64,000 nucleotides of DNA from Methanomethylovorans sp041447285 (GCF_041447285.1 NZ_JBGMEB010000009.1:1-64000); one strand, 5' to 3'; shown: positions 8,230-16,906, numbered from the stretch's first letter. Program-made: numbers and translations. Notes: generated by a model from the sequence alone, not told the origin.

Positions 8230-9486
8230 TCAAATAATTGCTTGGTCATCCGACATAGATTCGATCTTATTCATTATCTCTTCCCTTGCCTCCAGATCCA
8301 CAAGGATGTGATCTGTATATTTAACAGAATGCACTACACCTTCTTTGAAAAGCCAGGACAGAACTGACATTGAGTGCTCTGAAAGAGGCATTGATATTTC
8401 CTTTCTTTTCCATACTGGCAGCTTATCTCTTATGGCGCACTTCAGATCACCCAGACCTTGCATGGCCTTCGCAGAGATAAAAACAGGGTTCGGAACAAGA
8501 TACCCAAGAGCTTCCATTTTTTCATTAAGCTCTTCGTAGCTGATGAGATCTGTTTTGTTCATAACAGTGATCATTGATGCACCATGCACCTGCTCCCAGA
8601 GAGTATCATGACACGTAAGCAGCTTATCATGCATTATATCCAATGGCTCACTTGCGTCCACTACCAATAAGATGATATCTGCAAAAAAGATCTCGTTCAA
8701 GGTCGAACGGAAGGCATCGATGAGCCAATGAGGTAAGTCCTCTATAAAACCTACGGTATCAGTGAGAACAACCTTGCGTCCCATGACATCCATTGAGCGG
8801 GCAACCGGCGAGAGTGTTGTGAAAAGCATGTCAGCCACATCCACTCCCTCATCCATGAGAACATTGAAAAGCGTACTTTTTCCGGCATTTGTGTAGCCTG
8901 CAAGAGCCACCAGGGAAAGACCGTGTGCATGTCGGAAGCTGCGCAGGGATTCATTATGGCTCTGCACATGGCTTAGCTCATCCTTGATCCGAGCTATCCT
9001 GCCCTTGATATCCTGCTCATATGAATCCTCATAGCTACCTAATCCCATAAAACCTGGTCTTTCCTCTTTTTTCAGGTGCGAGACAATGATCCTTGCCCTG
9101 GGTATTTCATATTCAAGCCTTGCTAGCTCCACCTGTAGCTTGGCTCGCCGCGTAGTAGCACGCAACGCAAATATCTCAAGGATGAGCTGGAACTTGTCGA
9201 TGACCGCACACTTACATATATCTGTGATGTGATACAGCTGCATACTGCTCAGTTCATTGCAAAAGATCACTTTTTCTGAAGTCAAGGACTCCACAGCTAA
9301 TGCAAGCTCCTGCACCTTTCCCTTACCCAGCTGGTATTTTTTATCGGGATAACGCGACTGAATAACCTCTCCAACTACAGAGTAACCGGCAGCATAAGCA
9401 AGATCTTTTAGTTCAGCAAACTGCCTCTTATTTTGAAACTCATCACTGCCCGGATCAACTCTTTGTACCACTATCACTTTTTTCAT
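8230..9486 (-). CDS. hflX: GTPase HflX
   Basis: 418 residues in the HflX layout: an N-terminal glycine-rich domain with the YQLGKGKVQELA signature near residue 50, a helical linker containing KLQVELARLEYEIPRAR and the GPG-like loop replaced by RPGFMGLGSYEDSYE, then a G domain with Walker A ALAGYTNAGKSTLFN near 195, the G3 DTVGFI and G4 MNKTD. HflX binds the large ribosomal subunit and rescues or splits stalled ribosomes in bacteria. It overlaps the stop of the gene upstream by 4 bases, making it the last gene of the endA unit. Confidence 0.95.
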   Translation of the reverse strand: MKKVIVVQRVDPGSDEFQNKRQFAELKDLAYAAGYSVVGEVIQSRYPDKKYQLGKGKVQELALAVESLTSEKVIFCNELSSMQLYHITDICKCAVIDKFQLILEIFALRATTRRAKLQVELARLEYEIPRARIIVSHLKKEERPGFMGLGSYEDSYEQDIKGRIARIKDELSHVQSHNESLRSFRHAHGLSLVALAGYTNAGKSTLFNVLMDEGVDVADMLFTTLSPVARSMDVMGRKVVLTDTVGFIEDLPHWLIDAFRSTLNEIFFADIILLVVDASEPLDIMHDKLLTCHDTLWEQVHGASMITVMNKTDLISYEELNEKMEALGYLVPNPVFISAKAMQGLGDLKCAIRDKLPVWKRKEISMPLSEHSMSVLSWLFKEGVVHSVKYTDHILVDLEAREEIMNKIESMSDDQAII

Positions 9487-9905
9487 TTGGAATAATCCTC
9501 TGTATTAGATTGAAGACTAATGGGACCTCTGCTCTTAAGCAGTCTTCTGGAACTCACTGAAATATGATGGGCAAGCTCTATGGCCCTGCGTTCACTTAGA
9601 GACTCCTGATATTTGAAATTCCGGGAGAACATACCTGTAACCAACCACTGAGGTTTGTTGAACATATCCCCTGCCTCCATCACGATCGTAGCCTGGGGAT
9701 TAAGTCCTTCCACGGTCTTTTCTACCATTTCGACAACATCAGTAAGTTCAGGAGCATTAGAGCTTGTGAAGTGACGGATATTCACCTGATGAGTTTTATC
9801 GATATGGTCGGGAGATACAGAAAACGATACAGCTGCACATACCATGAAGTATTCCCCATTTTCTATATGCCTTCCAGAAATATCCACAGCAATTATGTCG
9901 AACAT
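9483..9905 (-). CDS. DUF2209-like conserved archaeal protein
   Basis: 140 residues resembling the DUF2209 family of methanogens, whose N-terminus (FDIIAVDISGRHIENGEYFM) and VMEAGDMFNK segment look like the beta strands of an RNase H-like fold. Function is unknown. It sits between the tRNA-splicing endonuclease and hflX, 9 bases after endA and overlapping hflX, which suggests a role in RNA or ribosome maintenance, but that is only context. Family assignment is from memory of its sequence pattern and should be treated as moderate. Confidence 0.65.
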   Translation of the reverse strand: MFDIIAVDISGRHIENGEYFMVCAAVSFSVSPDHIDKTHQVNIRHFTSSNAPELTDVVEMVEKTVEGLNPQATIVMEAGDMFNKPQWLVTGMFSRNFKYQESLSERRAIELAHHISVSSRRLLKSRGPISLQSNTEDYSK

Positions 9906-9914
9906 GCGTATCGG

Positions 9915-10988
9915 TTACATTTTGATCCTACCGATGTCAATGTAGGCACATTGAACGTTATCATGTACTGCATATATCATTCTTTTGCGCACACTGTTCG
10001 CAAGGCGCACTGCCCTTGACATCACCGGAAGCACGAATACATAGTCTTGGGATATGGAATGGACAAGATATTCCGAGTGTGGCAACTTATCCACGGACTT
10101 GAAATTATGATACACTCTGAAATGGCTTCCGAACTTGAAACCAGTTTTTGGGACAAAACCCCTGTCTCTCAGGTTCTCATAGACCCTGTACTTCAGCATG
10201 AATTCAGATTCAATAACAGATGCTTTTGCAGCAAATTCATCAAATCTGATAGAAGATTTACCGGACATATCGGCAACCTCCAGTACATCCATTTTAAGCA
10301 GATAACCCGATTCTACAAGCGATAACTGCAGACGATCCGCATCGAGAGGATGGCCATAGAAACCTTCAGCATGCAAAGAGCTGGAAACATCGCTATCCCA
10401 TACCACTACACGGTCTTCAAGGAAAGTAGACCTTCCGTGTATACCCTCTACAGCTTCCTGAATGGATTTCACTTCTCCTTTTGGATCAACTTTCCGTATT
10501 TCGTAGAAAGTGATATCACTCTCCTCATCAACAATAGCAAGTACCATTGTTTTATGCACATTATGTGCAGCTTCCAGAGATGTGCGAAGCTCTCTGAGGG
10601 ACAAAGGAATGCGCTCCGAAATAACATGAACAAAGAATTTTGCCGGAGTCTTTCCAGGATGGCCTCCCCTTGGATATACCCTGAAATCCGTAACTGAAGG
10701 CTGTACATAATATCCCCTTTCTCGCAGATCTTTATATACAATGTACTTTAGATCAAAGTAATGCTGCCTCTTTGATGCTTCTGTAAAGAACTCCTCAAAT
10801 GACAGGGATCTGTCTTCTATCTGAATATCAAGCTTTTTTTTGTAATGCAGATATGCAGCTTCAATCAATGTGAGCTCTAGCGTATCACCTTTCGGGCGCC
10901 CATAATATCCGAAGTTGTACAGCTCATTGATAGCCTGCTTACCCGCTTTAACCCGGTCATTGACAAGTATTCCGTTCAAAAAGGTCAC
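9915..10988 (-). CDS. endA: tRNA-splicing endonuclease EndA
   Basis: 357 residues made of two repeated endonuclease units, the form that acts as a homodimer in some Euryarchaeota. The C-terminal unit carries the catalytic set: the Tyr of HFRVY near residue 300, the His of the YLVHSIS strand near 320 and the Lys of NSVRKRMIYAV near 340. The N-terminal unit keeps the fold (RDLRERGYYVQPS, DFRVYPRGGHPGK, AHNVHKTMVLAIVDE), with its own Tyr, His and Lys-like residues that may be structural. The enzyme removes introns at bulge-helix-bulge sites from pre-tRNA. First gene of the endA-DUF2209-hflX unit. Confidence 0.93.
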   Translation of the reverse strand: MTFLNGILVNDRVKAGKQAINELYNFGYYGRPKGDTLELTLIEAAYLHYKKKLDIQIEDRSLSFEEFFTEASKRQHYFDLKYIVYKDLRERGYYVQPSVTDFRVYPRGGHPGKTPAKFFVHVISERIPLSLRELRTSLEAAHNVHKTMVLAIVDEESDITFYEIRKVDPKGEVKSIQEAVEGIHGRSTFLEDRVVVWDSDVSSSLHAEGFYGHPLDADRLQLSLVESGYLLKMDVLEVADMSGKSSIRFDEFAAKASVIESEFMLKYRVYENLRDRGFVPKTGFKFGSHFRVYHNFKSVDKLPHSEYLVHSISQDYVFVLPVMSRAVRLANSVRKRMIYAVHDNVQCAYIDIGRIKM

Positions 10989-11121
10989 CTGGATGTAAAA
11001 AATGAATTATAGGCCCAAATATCGGACCATCTTATTTAACCATACTGGACTGAAGTAACAAAATACAGAATTAAGAATAAAGATTAGAGTTAAAAACATC
11101 TAAAATAAATCTAACAGTATG

Positions 11122-11133
11122 TTTATATATTTA
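11122..11133 (+). promoter_or_regulatory. TATA box for the 11153 small RNA candidate
   Basis: TTTATATATTTA is a good archaeal TATA box. Its centre is about 25 bases before 11153, where a perfect stem begins, and no plus-strand protein gene follows. It therefore supports a separate non-coding transcript in the gap between endA and the TPP enzyme gene. Confidence 0.45.
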
Positions 11134-11152
11134 AACTATTATATAATAATTC

Positions 11153-11236
11153 AGGGTGCCCACCACAAAACCTAGCCTTAATACGGGGTTTTCCGAATCC
11201 TTCCTCCTACCACAGCCAGGCACCCTCCTCCTTTAA
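11153..11236 (+). ncRNA. Candidate stem-closed small RNA with C-rich loop
   Basis: AGGGTGCC at 11153-11160 pairs perfectly with GGCACCCT at 11219-11226, closing a 58-base loop that contains ACCACAAAACCTAGCC and CCTTCCTCCTACCACAGCC, with a possible small inner hairpin around ACGGGGTTTTCCG. A TATA box lies the expected distance upstream. The loop includes CCTCC, able to pair with GGAGG ribosome sites. CCTCCTTT follows the stem. On the other strand the segment could serve as the terminator of the TPP enzyme gene ending at 11247, so the strand is not certain. Confidence 0.45.
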
Positions 11237-11246
11237 AAATAACTAC

Positions 11247-12788
11247 TCATCGTTTTGTACATTTCCCCAGCAAATAGATCACAGAAACTCCCTTTTGCTC
11301 CAGCTTGGATTGGAGAAGATCCCTTACCTGCATTTCTGTCCTACTTGATGCCTCAGCGGTAAATATAGGCATTTCCACAACGGTAGTATCGGGCACTAAT
11401 GCCTTTACAACAGACATAAGATCAGGAGCTTCCTGCCCTCCCGTCATGGCAGCAACCCAATTCTGCAAAATGACTACAACAACATCATCCTGTGAACCTA
11501 CGGCATTGATCAAGCCAATTATGCCGGAATGTGCAAGCGCAAAATCACCTATAACTGCAATTCCCTTATCCTTAAAACCACATGCAGTAGAAATAGCTGA
11601 CCCAAGAGCAAAACCAGTATCAACAGCTTGTAATGGCTCAGGCGCTGCCCGTATAGAACAACCCATATCCCCGGCAACCATGACATCAATGTTCGCCAGA
11701 CATTTATAAAGAGGCATGAAAGGACAGTCCTGACACAATGGCCGCGAACCCCGGCTCTTTATAGTTTGCACTTCAGTATACTTTTCTATCCTGCTTTCTT
11801 CCAGATGATCAAGTGCATAGATAATGTGCCCGATCTCCACCTGGCCATATGGTATATGGCCAGTCATCTTACCCCTTATTTTTCCGGTTACGGCAATATG
11901 GGATTCTAGGTAAGGTTCAGTTTCTTCAACCACAAGCACAGTGTCACATGAATCAATGAAGTGCCTTACCATATCAAATGGAAAAGGCGCGACCATTTGA
12001 AGAGACAAATGAAAACAATCGTCCCGCTTTGACTCTGAGAGTACTGAATTTACCAGAACTGAAAGATAACCGGATGAGATGATTCCTATTTTACCATTCC
12101 CCAATCTCAGCCTGTTCAAAGAAATTGTCTTAACCGCGGCTTCAAGCAAAGGCATGGATTCTCGGTGGAATCGCTGATGTTTTCCTTTAGTGGTTAGCTT
12201 CCAGATTGACTTATCAAAAAAGGCAGTTGATTCATTCTGCTGACCCCTTATAAGAGATCCTTTGCTATCAAGCAGCCTGTCAGTTATCCTGATGATCACA
12301 GGAACCTTCGCCTGCTCAGATATCTCAAAGGCACGTGTAACTGAATCATATGCCCCCTTAGGAGTTGCTGGATCGAACAGCGCAACCTCAGCAAGATTTC
12401 CATAAAAACGGGAGTCCTGCTCGTTCTGGGAGGCCTTTGCTCCAGTATCATCGCCAGCAATTATCACAACACCTGCCCCTATTGTGTGATAGACCGCAGT
12501 CATTAGCGGGTCACTTAGCACATTCATGCCCACATGCTTAACAACAACCACAGAGCGCTGTCCGGTAACTGATGCACCTAAAGCTTTTTCAAGGGCAGCT
12601 TTTTCATTGGTCATCCAGAAGGCCTTGTAGCCTTCATGCTCATGCTTAAGCAACAGTTCCATAAAAGCAGTTGTGGGGTAACCGGCAACTCCGGTTACAA
12701 GTCGTGTGCTGCTGTCGATCAAAGAAAGAAAAAGAGCTTGATCACCAGTAATTTCATTCTTATCCAATGATGTATCATCAGGGATCAT
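11247..12788 (-). CDS. IorA-like thiamine pyrophosphate enzyme
   Basis: About 513 residues related to the alpha subunit of indolepyruvate:ferredoxin oxidoreductase. The N-terminal half has the pyrimidine domain (VTGVAGYPTTAFMELLL, KHVGMNVLSDPL), and the C-terminal half the TPP domain (AGDMGCSIR, AVIGDFALAHSGIIGLINA, LQNWVAAMTGGQE). Between them is a Cys set, LCQDCPFMPLYKCL. The two C-terminal ferredoxin-type clusters of true IorA are missing and no iorB is adjacent, so the electron route and substrate are unknown. I choose the ATG at 12788, which overlaps the end of the marker 11 gene by 11 bases; the longer frame has 17 poorly conserved residues. Confidence 0.82.
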   Translation of the reverse strand: MIPDDTSLDKNEITGDQALFLSLIDSSTRLVTGVAGYPTTAFMELLLKHEHEGYKAFWMTNEKAALEKALGASVTGQRSVVVVKHVGMNVLSDPLMTAVYHTIGAGVVIIAGDDTGAKASQNEQDSRFYGNLAEVALFDPATPKGAYDSVTRAFEISEQAKVPVIIRITDRLLDSKGSLIRGQQNESTAFFDKSIWKLTTKGKHQRFHRESMPLLEAAVKTISLNRLRLGNGKIGIISSGYLSVLVNSVLSESKRDDCFHLSLQMVAPFPFDMVRHFIDSCDTVLVVEETEPYLESHIAVTGKIRGKMTGHIPYGQVEIGHIIYALDHLEESRIEKYTEVQTIKSRGSRPLCQDCPFMPLYKCLANIDVMVAGDMGCSIRAAPEPLQAVDTGFALGSAISTACGFKDKGIAVIGDFALAHSGIIGLINAVGSQDDVVVVILQNWVAAMTGGQEAPDLMSVVKALVPDTTVVEMPIFTAEASSRTEMQVRDLLQSKLEQKGVSVIYLLGKCTKR

Positions 12789-13695
12789 GTATCTCAGCAT
12801 CCATCCTGACGGATTCTTCCGGCCTTGAGAACCACGCAAGAGAGGCCAGTGCGCCTATAATACCATTGCCATTCATCCATATCTCCACGCCGTTGTCATT
12901 AGCATACTGCAACGCATATTCCCGGGTAAGCTCACCACTGCGGCACTTCCTGCTGTAAGGATAAATATCATGAGCACTGAAATTCTGGAGCACCACCATG
13001 CCAGTCTGTGGGGAAACACTGTACTTAAGAAGTGCTGCTTTTATGCTTTCAAGCAACTCTTTTTTTGCATCCTCATCCACACATCCAAACTCCAGCACTG
13101 TAGATACACAGTTCTGCGTCCTTGCAGAAACTGGGAAAAGCTGGACAAGAGAATGTGAAAGATAAACAGCTTCAGGACAATCCAGTTCTTTGGCGATATT
13201 GTGAGTCAGAGTCCAGGTAGCTCCCTTTTCCTTGGAATCTGTATCATCAATGCCTATGAGCACCCTCTCTCTTCTAGGAACAACAACTGTACCCTTTGCT
13301 GCGCGCCCGCCTCCTGATTCACTGTAGTTACAGCGCAGTACACCCTGTGCAAAGGCCCGACACTTAGTGGCACCTACACCGCCACCGCCCAAACCTGCAT
13401 AGGTGATATGGACCTCATTCCCTTCCACAACAATAGATTCTATGCCAGCAGCGGCAATTGAAGGTTTAAGTTCAAGTTTTGACGTACCTGTCTTGGCAAG
13501 GTACCTGATCATATTCCCTATGGACCTTGTCTTCAAAATAAGGGGAGAATGTGAATAATGGAACTTGGACCATGCAGCACCGCCATAACAATTAGAATGT
13601 TCAACGATCTCTACATATTCATTGTTTTTATCGCATACTGCGTATATGCCCCTATATGGAGTAGTATAGGGGTCATTGAGTTCTATATCTTTCAT
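12778..13695 (-). CDS. Methanogenesis marker protein 11
   Basis: 305 residues matching methanogenesis marker 11: an N-terminal part (TPYRGIYAVCDKNNEYVEIVE), a glycine-rich turn (YAGLGGGGVGATKCRA), and a central GIDDTDSKEKGATWTLTHNI motif like that of the tRNA-Ile2 agmatinylcytidine synthetase TiaS. The GIDDTD motif suggests ATP and metal binding, but the substrate is unknown. The protein is restricted to methanogens. Its gene is coupled to the following IorA-like TPP enzyme by an 11-base overlap, an association that points to a shared, undescribed step. Confidence 0.88.
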   Translation of the reverse strand: MKDIELNDPYTTPYRGIYAVCDKNNEYVEIVEHSNCYGGAAWSKFHYSHSPLILKTRSIGNMIRYLAKTGTSKLELKPSIAAAGIESIVVEGNEVHITYAGLGGGGVGATKCRAFAQGVLRCNYSESGGGRAAKGTVVVPRRERVLIGIDDTDSKEKGATWTLTHNIAKELDCPEAVYLSHSLVQLFPVSARTQNCVSTVLEFGCVDEDAKKELLESIKAALLKYSVSPQTGMVVLQNFSAHDIYPYSRKCRSGELTREYALQYANDNGVEIWMNGNGIIGALASLAWFSRPEESVRMDAEIHDP

Positions 13696-13741
13696 CTGGG
13701 TCTTTAATTGATAGTAGATACCTTAAAGGTTTTGTTTTCCT

Positions 13742-14431
13742 TCAACTGACAATACCTTCATCCTTGAGGCTTACATATCTGCCATCGCCGATGATAACAT
13801 GGTCCAGGACATCAATACCCAGTATTTTTCCACCCTGCACGAGCTTTTCGGTGACCGCTATATCCTCTTTGCTGGGTGTAGGGTCACCAGAAGGATGGTT
13901 ATGTGAAATAATAACTGATGCTGATGACTCCATGAGTGCGGATTTGAATACTTCCCTGGGATGCACGATGTTAGAATTGAGACTTCCGATGGAAATAACT
14001 TCTTCCTTGATTACCTGATTTTTGGTGTCAAGGTAAAGTACCACGAGTTTCTCACGTTTTTGTTCCCTCATACTCGGATACAACATTGAATACACATCAG
14101 CAGGCGAGCGGATCTTACGCTTTGGTTCATCCACATGCCGCTCAAGTTTGCGCGCAAGCTCGAACACAGCGGCTATCTGTGCAGCTTTAGTGGGTCCTAT
14201 GCCATGTATCTGCATAAGTTTAGATATTTGCGCCTGACTCAGTTGTTTGACATTGTACTCTGAGAATATTCTCTGGCACATATTCACTACATTTTCTTTC
14301 TGCGTTCCGGTCCTTAGGATCACCGCCAGTAATTCGGCAGTGGACAGGGCCTCAGGACCATATTTCAGCAAGCGTTCAGTAGGCCTGTCTTCAGTAGGAA
14401 TGTCATGCATCCTAAGCCTGTAATCGCTCAT
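13742..14431 (-). CDS. radC: RadC family JAB/MPN metalloprotein
   Basis: 229 residues in RadC layout: an N-terminal helix-hairpin-helix region (SKLMQIHGIGPTKAAQIAAVFE near residue 75) and a C-terminal JAB domain with the metal motif ISHNHPSGDPTPSKED near 175. Despite the name, a DNA-repair role is doubtful; the biochemical activity is unknown. I choose the ATG at 14431 because a TATA box (CTTTATAT, 14454-14461 on the minus strand) lies about 25 bases upstream, implying a leaderless message; the TTG at 14440 adds only three residues. A degraded copy of this promoter and first codons lies before the neighbouring tauE-like gene. Confidence 0.92.
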   Translation of the reverse strand: MSDYRLRMHDIPTEDRPTERLLKYGPEALSTAELLAVILRTGTQKENVVNMCQRIFSEYNVKQLSQAQISKLMQIHGIGPTKAAQIAAVFELARKLERHVDEPKRKIRSPADVYSMLYPSMREQKREKLVVLYLDTKNQVIKEEVISIGSLNSNIVHPREVFKSALMESSASVIISHNHPSGDPTPSKEDIAVTEKLVQGGKILGIDVLDHVIIGDGRYVSLKDEGIVS

Positions 14432-14504
14432 AGCCTGCAAAATTACTTATTACCATATAAAGTATTCTATATTAATTTAAATTAAATGATAGTAAATATA
14501 ATTA
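14407..14504. repeat. Direct repeat copy 1: radC 5' end and promoter
   Basis: About 98 bases holding the radC start codon, its first codons and TATA region are repeated, diverged, at 15443-15538. The coding end of the repeat matches at 31 of 36 positions. The repeat flanks the TauE/SafE permease gene on both sides and is in the same orientation. Confidence 0.75.
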
Positions 14505-14533
14505 TGTTGAGTGGTGTACCATTATTTGTAAAC

Positions 14534-14556
14534 GTGTCTAATCTTACGTTAGACAC
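14534..14556 (-). terminator. Hairpin after the tauE-like gene
   Basis: GTGTCTAA at 14534-14541 and TTAGACAC at 14549-14556 form a perfect 8-base stem with a 7-base loop, about 30 bases past the stop of the permease gene on the minus strand. It could end that transcript before radC. No long T-run follows, so the assignment is tentative. Confidence 0.4.
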
Positions 14557-14584
14557 AGGAATTTATGAAAAGAATTTTGTGCAG

Positions 14585-15358
14585 TTAAATGTATTTTATC
14601 ATCATATACAAGGCTACTCCGAGCAAAAACAGGGCATATATTTTTTTGAAAAACGGAGCCGAAAGTTTTAGTGCCAATTTGGAGCCGAAAAACGTTCCGG
14701 CCACAATACCAACTGCCATTAACTCTGCATAAATTAGATTTAAATGTCCTTGTTCAGCATACACTATCACGCTAGGCAGTCCAACAGGCAATTGCAATGC
14801 CGCTAAAGAGGTTGCAGTTGCTGCTTTAGGATCGTAATGAAATAAGCTTATCAATACCGGCACAATGATAACACCTCCTCCTTTTCCAAACATACCGGCA
14901 ATGACTCCGGCAAACAAGCCTAACAAAATAAACATCCAATAGGCATGAGGTTCATTATTCTTGGCCACAAAGAAGTCTTCTTTTTTTCTCTTAAAAATCA
15001 ACCCTGGGACATTGAAATAACTCAATGCCACATACAACAAAAAGATAGCATACAACTTGACCAATAAGCCAATATTTATGTTTAAAGCCAATTCTGCTCC
15101 AAGAAAAGAACCTGCAAACAGTCCTAATGATATACACAATGATTCCTTGATATTAATGAAACCGGCTTTATAATAATTGACTACACCAAAAACACCCACG
15201 GGAAGCAACATCGCCCCCAAAGAAGCAGCATTGGCATCTAGCATATGCATGCCAAAAAAGGCGATCAAAGTAGGAACCATTACGATTCCACCGCCTATAC
15301 CGAACAAACCGGACATAACCCCGGCCAACAACCCCACAAGAAATACACCTAATTCCAT
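14585..15358 (-). CDS. TauE/SafE family sulfite exporter-like permease
   Basis: 257 residues, almost entirely hydrophobic, with about eight membrane segments in two repeated halves. Each half starts with the family motif: GLFGIGGGIVMVPTLIAFF near residue 20 and GMFGKGGGVIIVPVLISLF near 155, followed by ATSLAALQLPVGLPS. The family exports sulfite or organosulfur anions; the substrate here is unknown. The gene stands between radC and a decayed copy of the radC promoter, which probably drives it (TATA remnant at about 15490-15498, minus strand). AGGTG lies 14 bases before the ATG as a weak ribosome site. Confidence 0.9.
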   Translation of the reverse strand: MELGVFLVGLLAGVMSGLFGIGGGIVMVPTLIAFFGMHMLDANAASLGAMLLPVGVFGVVNYYKAGFINIKESLCISLGLFAGSFLGAELALNINIGLLVKLYAIFLLYVALSYFNVPGLIFKRKKEDFFVAKNNEPHAYWMFILLGLFAGVIAGMFGKGGGVIIVPVLISLFHYDPKAATATSLAALQLPVGLPSVIVYAEQGHLNLIYAELMAVGIVAGTFFGSKLALKLSAPFFKKIYALFLLGVALYMMIKYI

Positions 15359-15442
15359 AAGAACTTCAGCACCTTTAGCTTTCTGAAAAACATTAGGTTG
15401 ACGTTATAATTATATATTGACATACAAATATATCTAAACTGT

Positions 15443-15538
15443 GCATCCTTAACCTGTAATAGCCTATAGCCTGCAAAACTAGTTCATGCCTTATATAGTG
15501 TTCTAACCAATTAGAATATGAGTAAACTAAATATAATT
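15443..15538 (-). pseudogene. Direct repeat copy 2: decayed radC 5' end with promoter
   Basis: This matches 14407-14504. On the minus strand it still reads LQAIGYYRLRMHSLD, corresponding to LQAMSDYRLRMHDIP of radC, but the start ATG is now ATA and the frame soon ends. The TATA element is kept (CACTATATAAGG read on the minus strand), pointing towards the tauE-like gene. It is best explained as a duplicated radC start whose promoter now serves the permease. Confidence 0.7.
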
Positions 15539-15633
15539 GCCAGCTAACTCCCCCAACTGTCCTGGAAATGACCATAAACTTGAAGCCTATCCTTACGTTC
15601 CATTTAATAGGTTTAATTTCCATAGAGATGCAC

Positions 15634-16467
15634 ATGAAAGTCATCAGCGTGGTCGGCTACAAGAAGACAGGCAAGACAACATTGGTCACACAGCTTGTCA
15701 AAGCACTTTCAAAGAAAGGAAAAGTCGGTACTGTTAAGCAGATGTGCCATCATCGATTCAACCCACAGAACACTGACACAGGCAAACACTTCGATGCAGG
15801 AGCTGAAGCTGTGGCAGCGATAACTGATACTGAACTTGTGCTTGTAAGGCGCAATCCTTCCCTCACAGAGTCTCTGAATGCTCTTGCTGACAGTGGAATG
15901 GATTTTGCCATAGTAGAAGGTGCTAAGACCAGCAGTCTGCCAAAGATAGTACTTGGAGATCTTGATAATATAGACGAGATCCAGAATGTAGTGGTCCAAC
16001 TACCCGCAAGAGGAGACTGGGACATTGATGCCCTTACTGAACTTGTGATGCAGCAGAATGACTGGGTTACCTTAGGCTTATTAATAGAACAGGTAAAACA
16101 TGACTCAAGGATAAAGCAGGCTGGAGGTATCGGTACATTTACCGGCATTGTCAGACAATTCTCCGAAGGAGTAGAAACAAAGGCATTGCATTTCGAGAAA
16201 TATGAGAAGATTGCGGAGGAAGCAATGCAGAAAATATGCCATGACCTGATACAAAGAGAAGGAGTTTTGGATGTAAGGATGCACCATCGTACAGGTATTA
16301 TCAGACCCGGAGAGGATATCGTCTACATAGTCGTTGCCGCTGCCCACCGACAGGAATTGTTCGTTGCCCTCACCGATGCTCTGGAAATGCTAAAGTCAGA
16401 AGTGCCTGTATGGAAGAAAGAACTGACAATAGATGGCGATTTCTGGGTGCATGATGTAGAAAAGTGA
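15634..16467 (+). CDS. MobB-MoaE fusion protein
   Basis: A fusion of two molybdenum cofactor proteins. Residues 1-130 form a MobB-type GTP-binding domain (VVGYKKTGKTTLVTQLV as Walker A, IVEGAKTSSLPKI). Residues about 150-277 are MoaE, the large subunit of molybdopterin synthase, with GIGTFTGIVRQF, ALHFEKYEKIAEEAM, MHHRTGIIRPGED and the VPVWKKEL segment bearing the catalytic Lys. MoaE with MoaD converts cyclic pyranopterin phosphate to molybdopterin; MobB assists nucleotide attachment. Start set at the ATG just before KVISVVGYKK; the frame is open to 15568, but those residues are not typical of the family. It fits the nearby fmd operon, whose enzyme needs the cofactor. Confidence 0.9.
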   Translation: MKVISVVGYKKTGKTTLVTQLVKALSKKGKVGTVKQMCHHRFNPQNTDTGKHFDAGAEAVAAITDTELVLVRRNPSLTESLNALADSGMDFAIVEGAKTSSLPKIVLGDLDNIDEIQNVVVQLPARGDWDIDALTELVMQQNDWVTLGLLIEQVKHDSRIKQAGGIGTFTGIVRQFSEGVETKALHFEKYEKIAEEAMQKICHDLIQREGVLDVRMHHRTGIIRPGEDIVYIVVAAAHRQELFVALTDALEMLKSEVPVWKKELTIDGDFWVHDVEK

Positions 16468-16489
16468 CACTGTTAATGACGCTGCATAA

Positions 16490-16906
16490 TTACCTGTTTT
16501 TCAGGCCCATTTTTCTGTCAATTTCTTCTGCCATGACTTCCAGTTCATCGAAAATGCGCTCTGAATCCTTTCTCATTTCCTGAACTGCAGCTTTGAGACT
16601 TCCACCACGCAGGTAGAGTAACCTCTTTCTCCTGTAGATCATGCCTGAGTCTATAAGATTACGCAAATGATGATTCACACGCGCTAGCCTTACATCAAGG
16701 TTATCAGCTATAGACTCAGAGGTAACTCTGTCTTCCTCAGCCAACATTCGCAGCATATCCATAACTATCCTAGTAGCCATGCTTTCAGTGTCCCTACCGG
16801 ATGAAAGCCCGAAGCTATCACATATCCACCTGATATCATCCTCAAGGTTCTCATCCCTGGGTTTTTCGAGGCTAATCAGAACTATTTGCTGGCTCTGCTG
16901 AGTCAT
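16490..16906 (-). CDS. Winged-helix regulator divergent from groES
   Basis: 138 residues: a winged helix-turn-helix (about 50-105; TSESIADNLDVRLARVNHHL recognition part, then MIYRRKRLLYLRGG as the wing) and a C-terminal helix (KDSERIFDELEVMAEEIDRK) likely for dimerisation. Start chosen at the ATG at 16906 because a TATA box (CTATATATACA, about 16930-16940) is 25-30 bases upstream, predicting a leaderless message; the ATG at 16930 would be inside that box. Its position, back to back with groES-groEL, suggests it may control heat-shock genes, but this is inference. Confidence 0.8.
   Translation of the reverse strand: MTQQSQQIVLISLEKPRDENLEDDIRWICDSFGLSSGRDTESMATRIVMDMLRMLAEEDRVTSESIADNLDVRLARVNHHLRNLIDSGMIYRRKRLLYLRGGSLKAAVQEMRKDSERIFDELEVMAEEIDRKMGLKNR

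Noticed and set aside
11300..11709. Plus-strand frame of 134 codons inside the TPP enzyme gene
   Set aside because: It is the antisense shadow of a well-supported gene with clear family motifs.
14441..14584. Terminal inverted repeats of an insertion sequence around the tauE-like gene
   Set aside because: The flanking repeats are direct, not inverted, carry radC sequence and no transposase is present.
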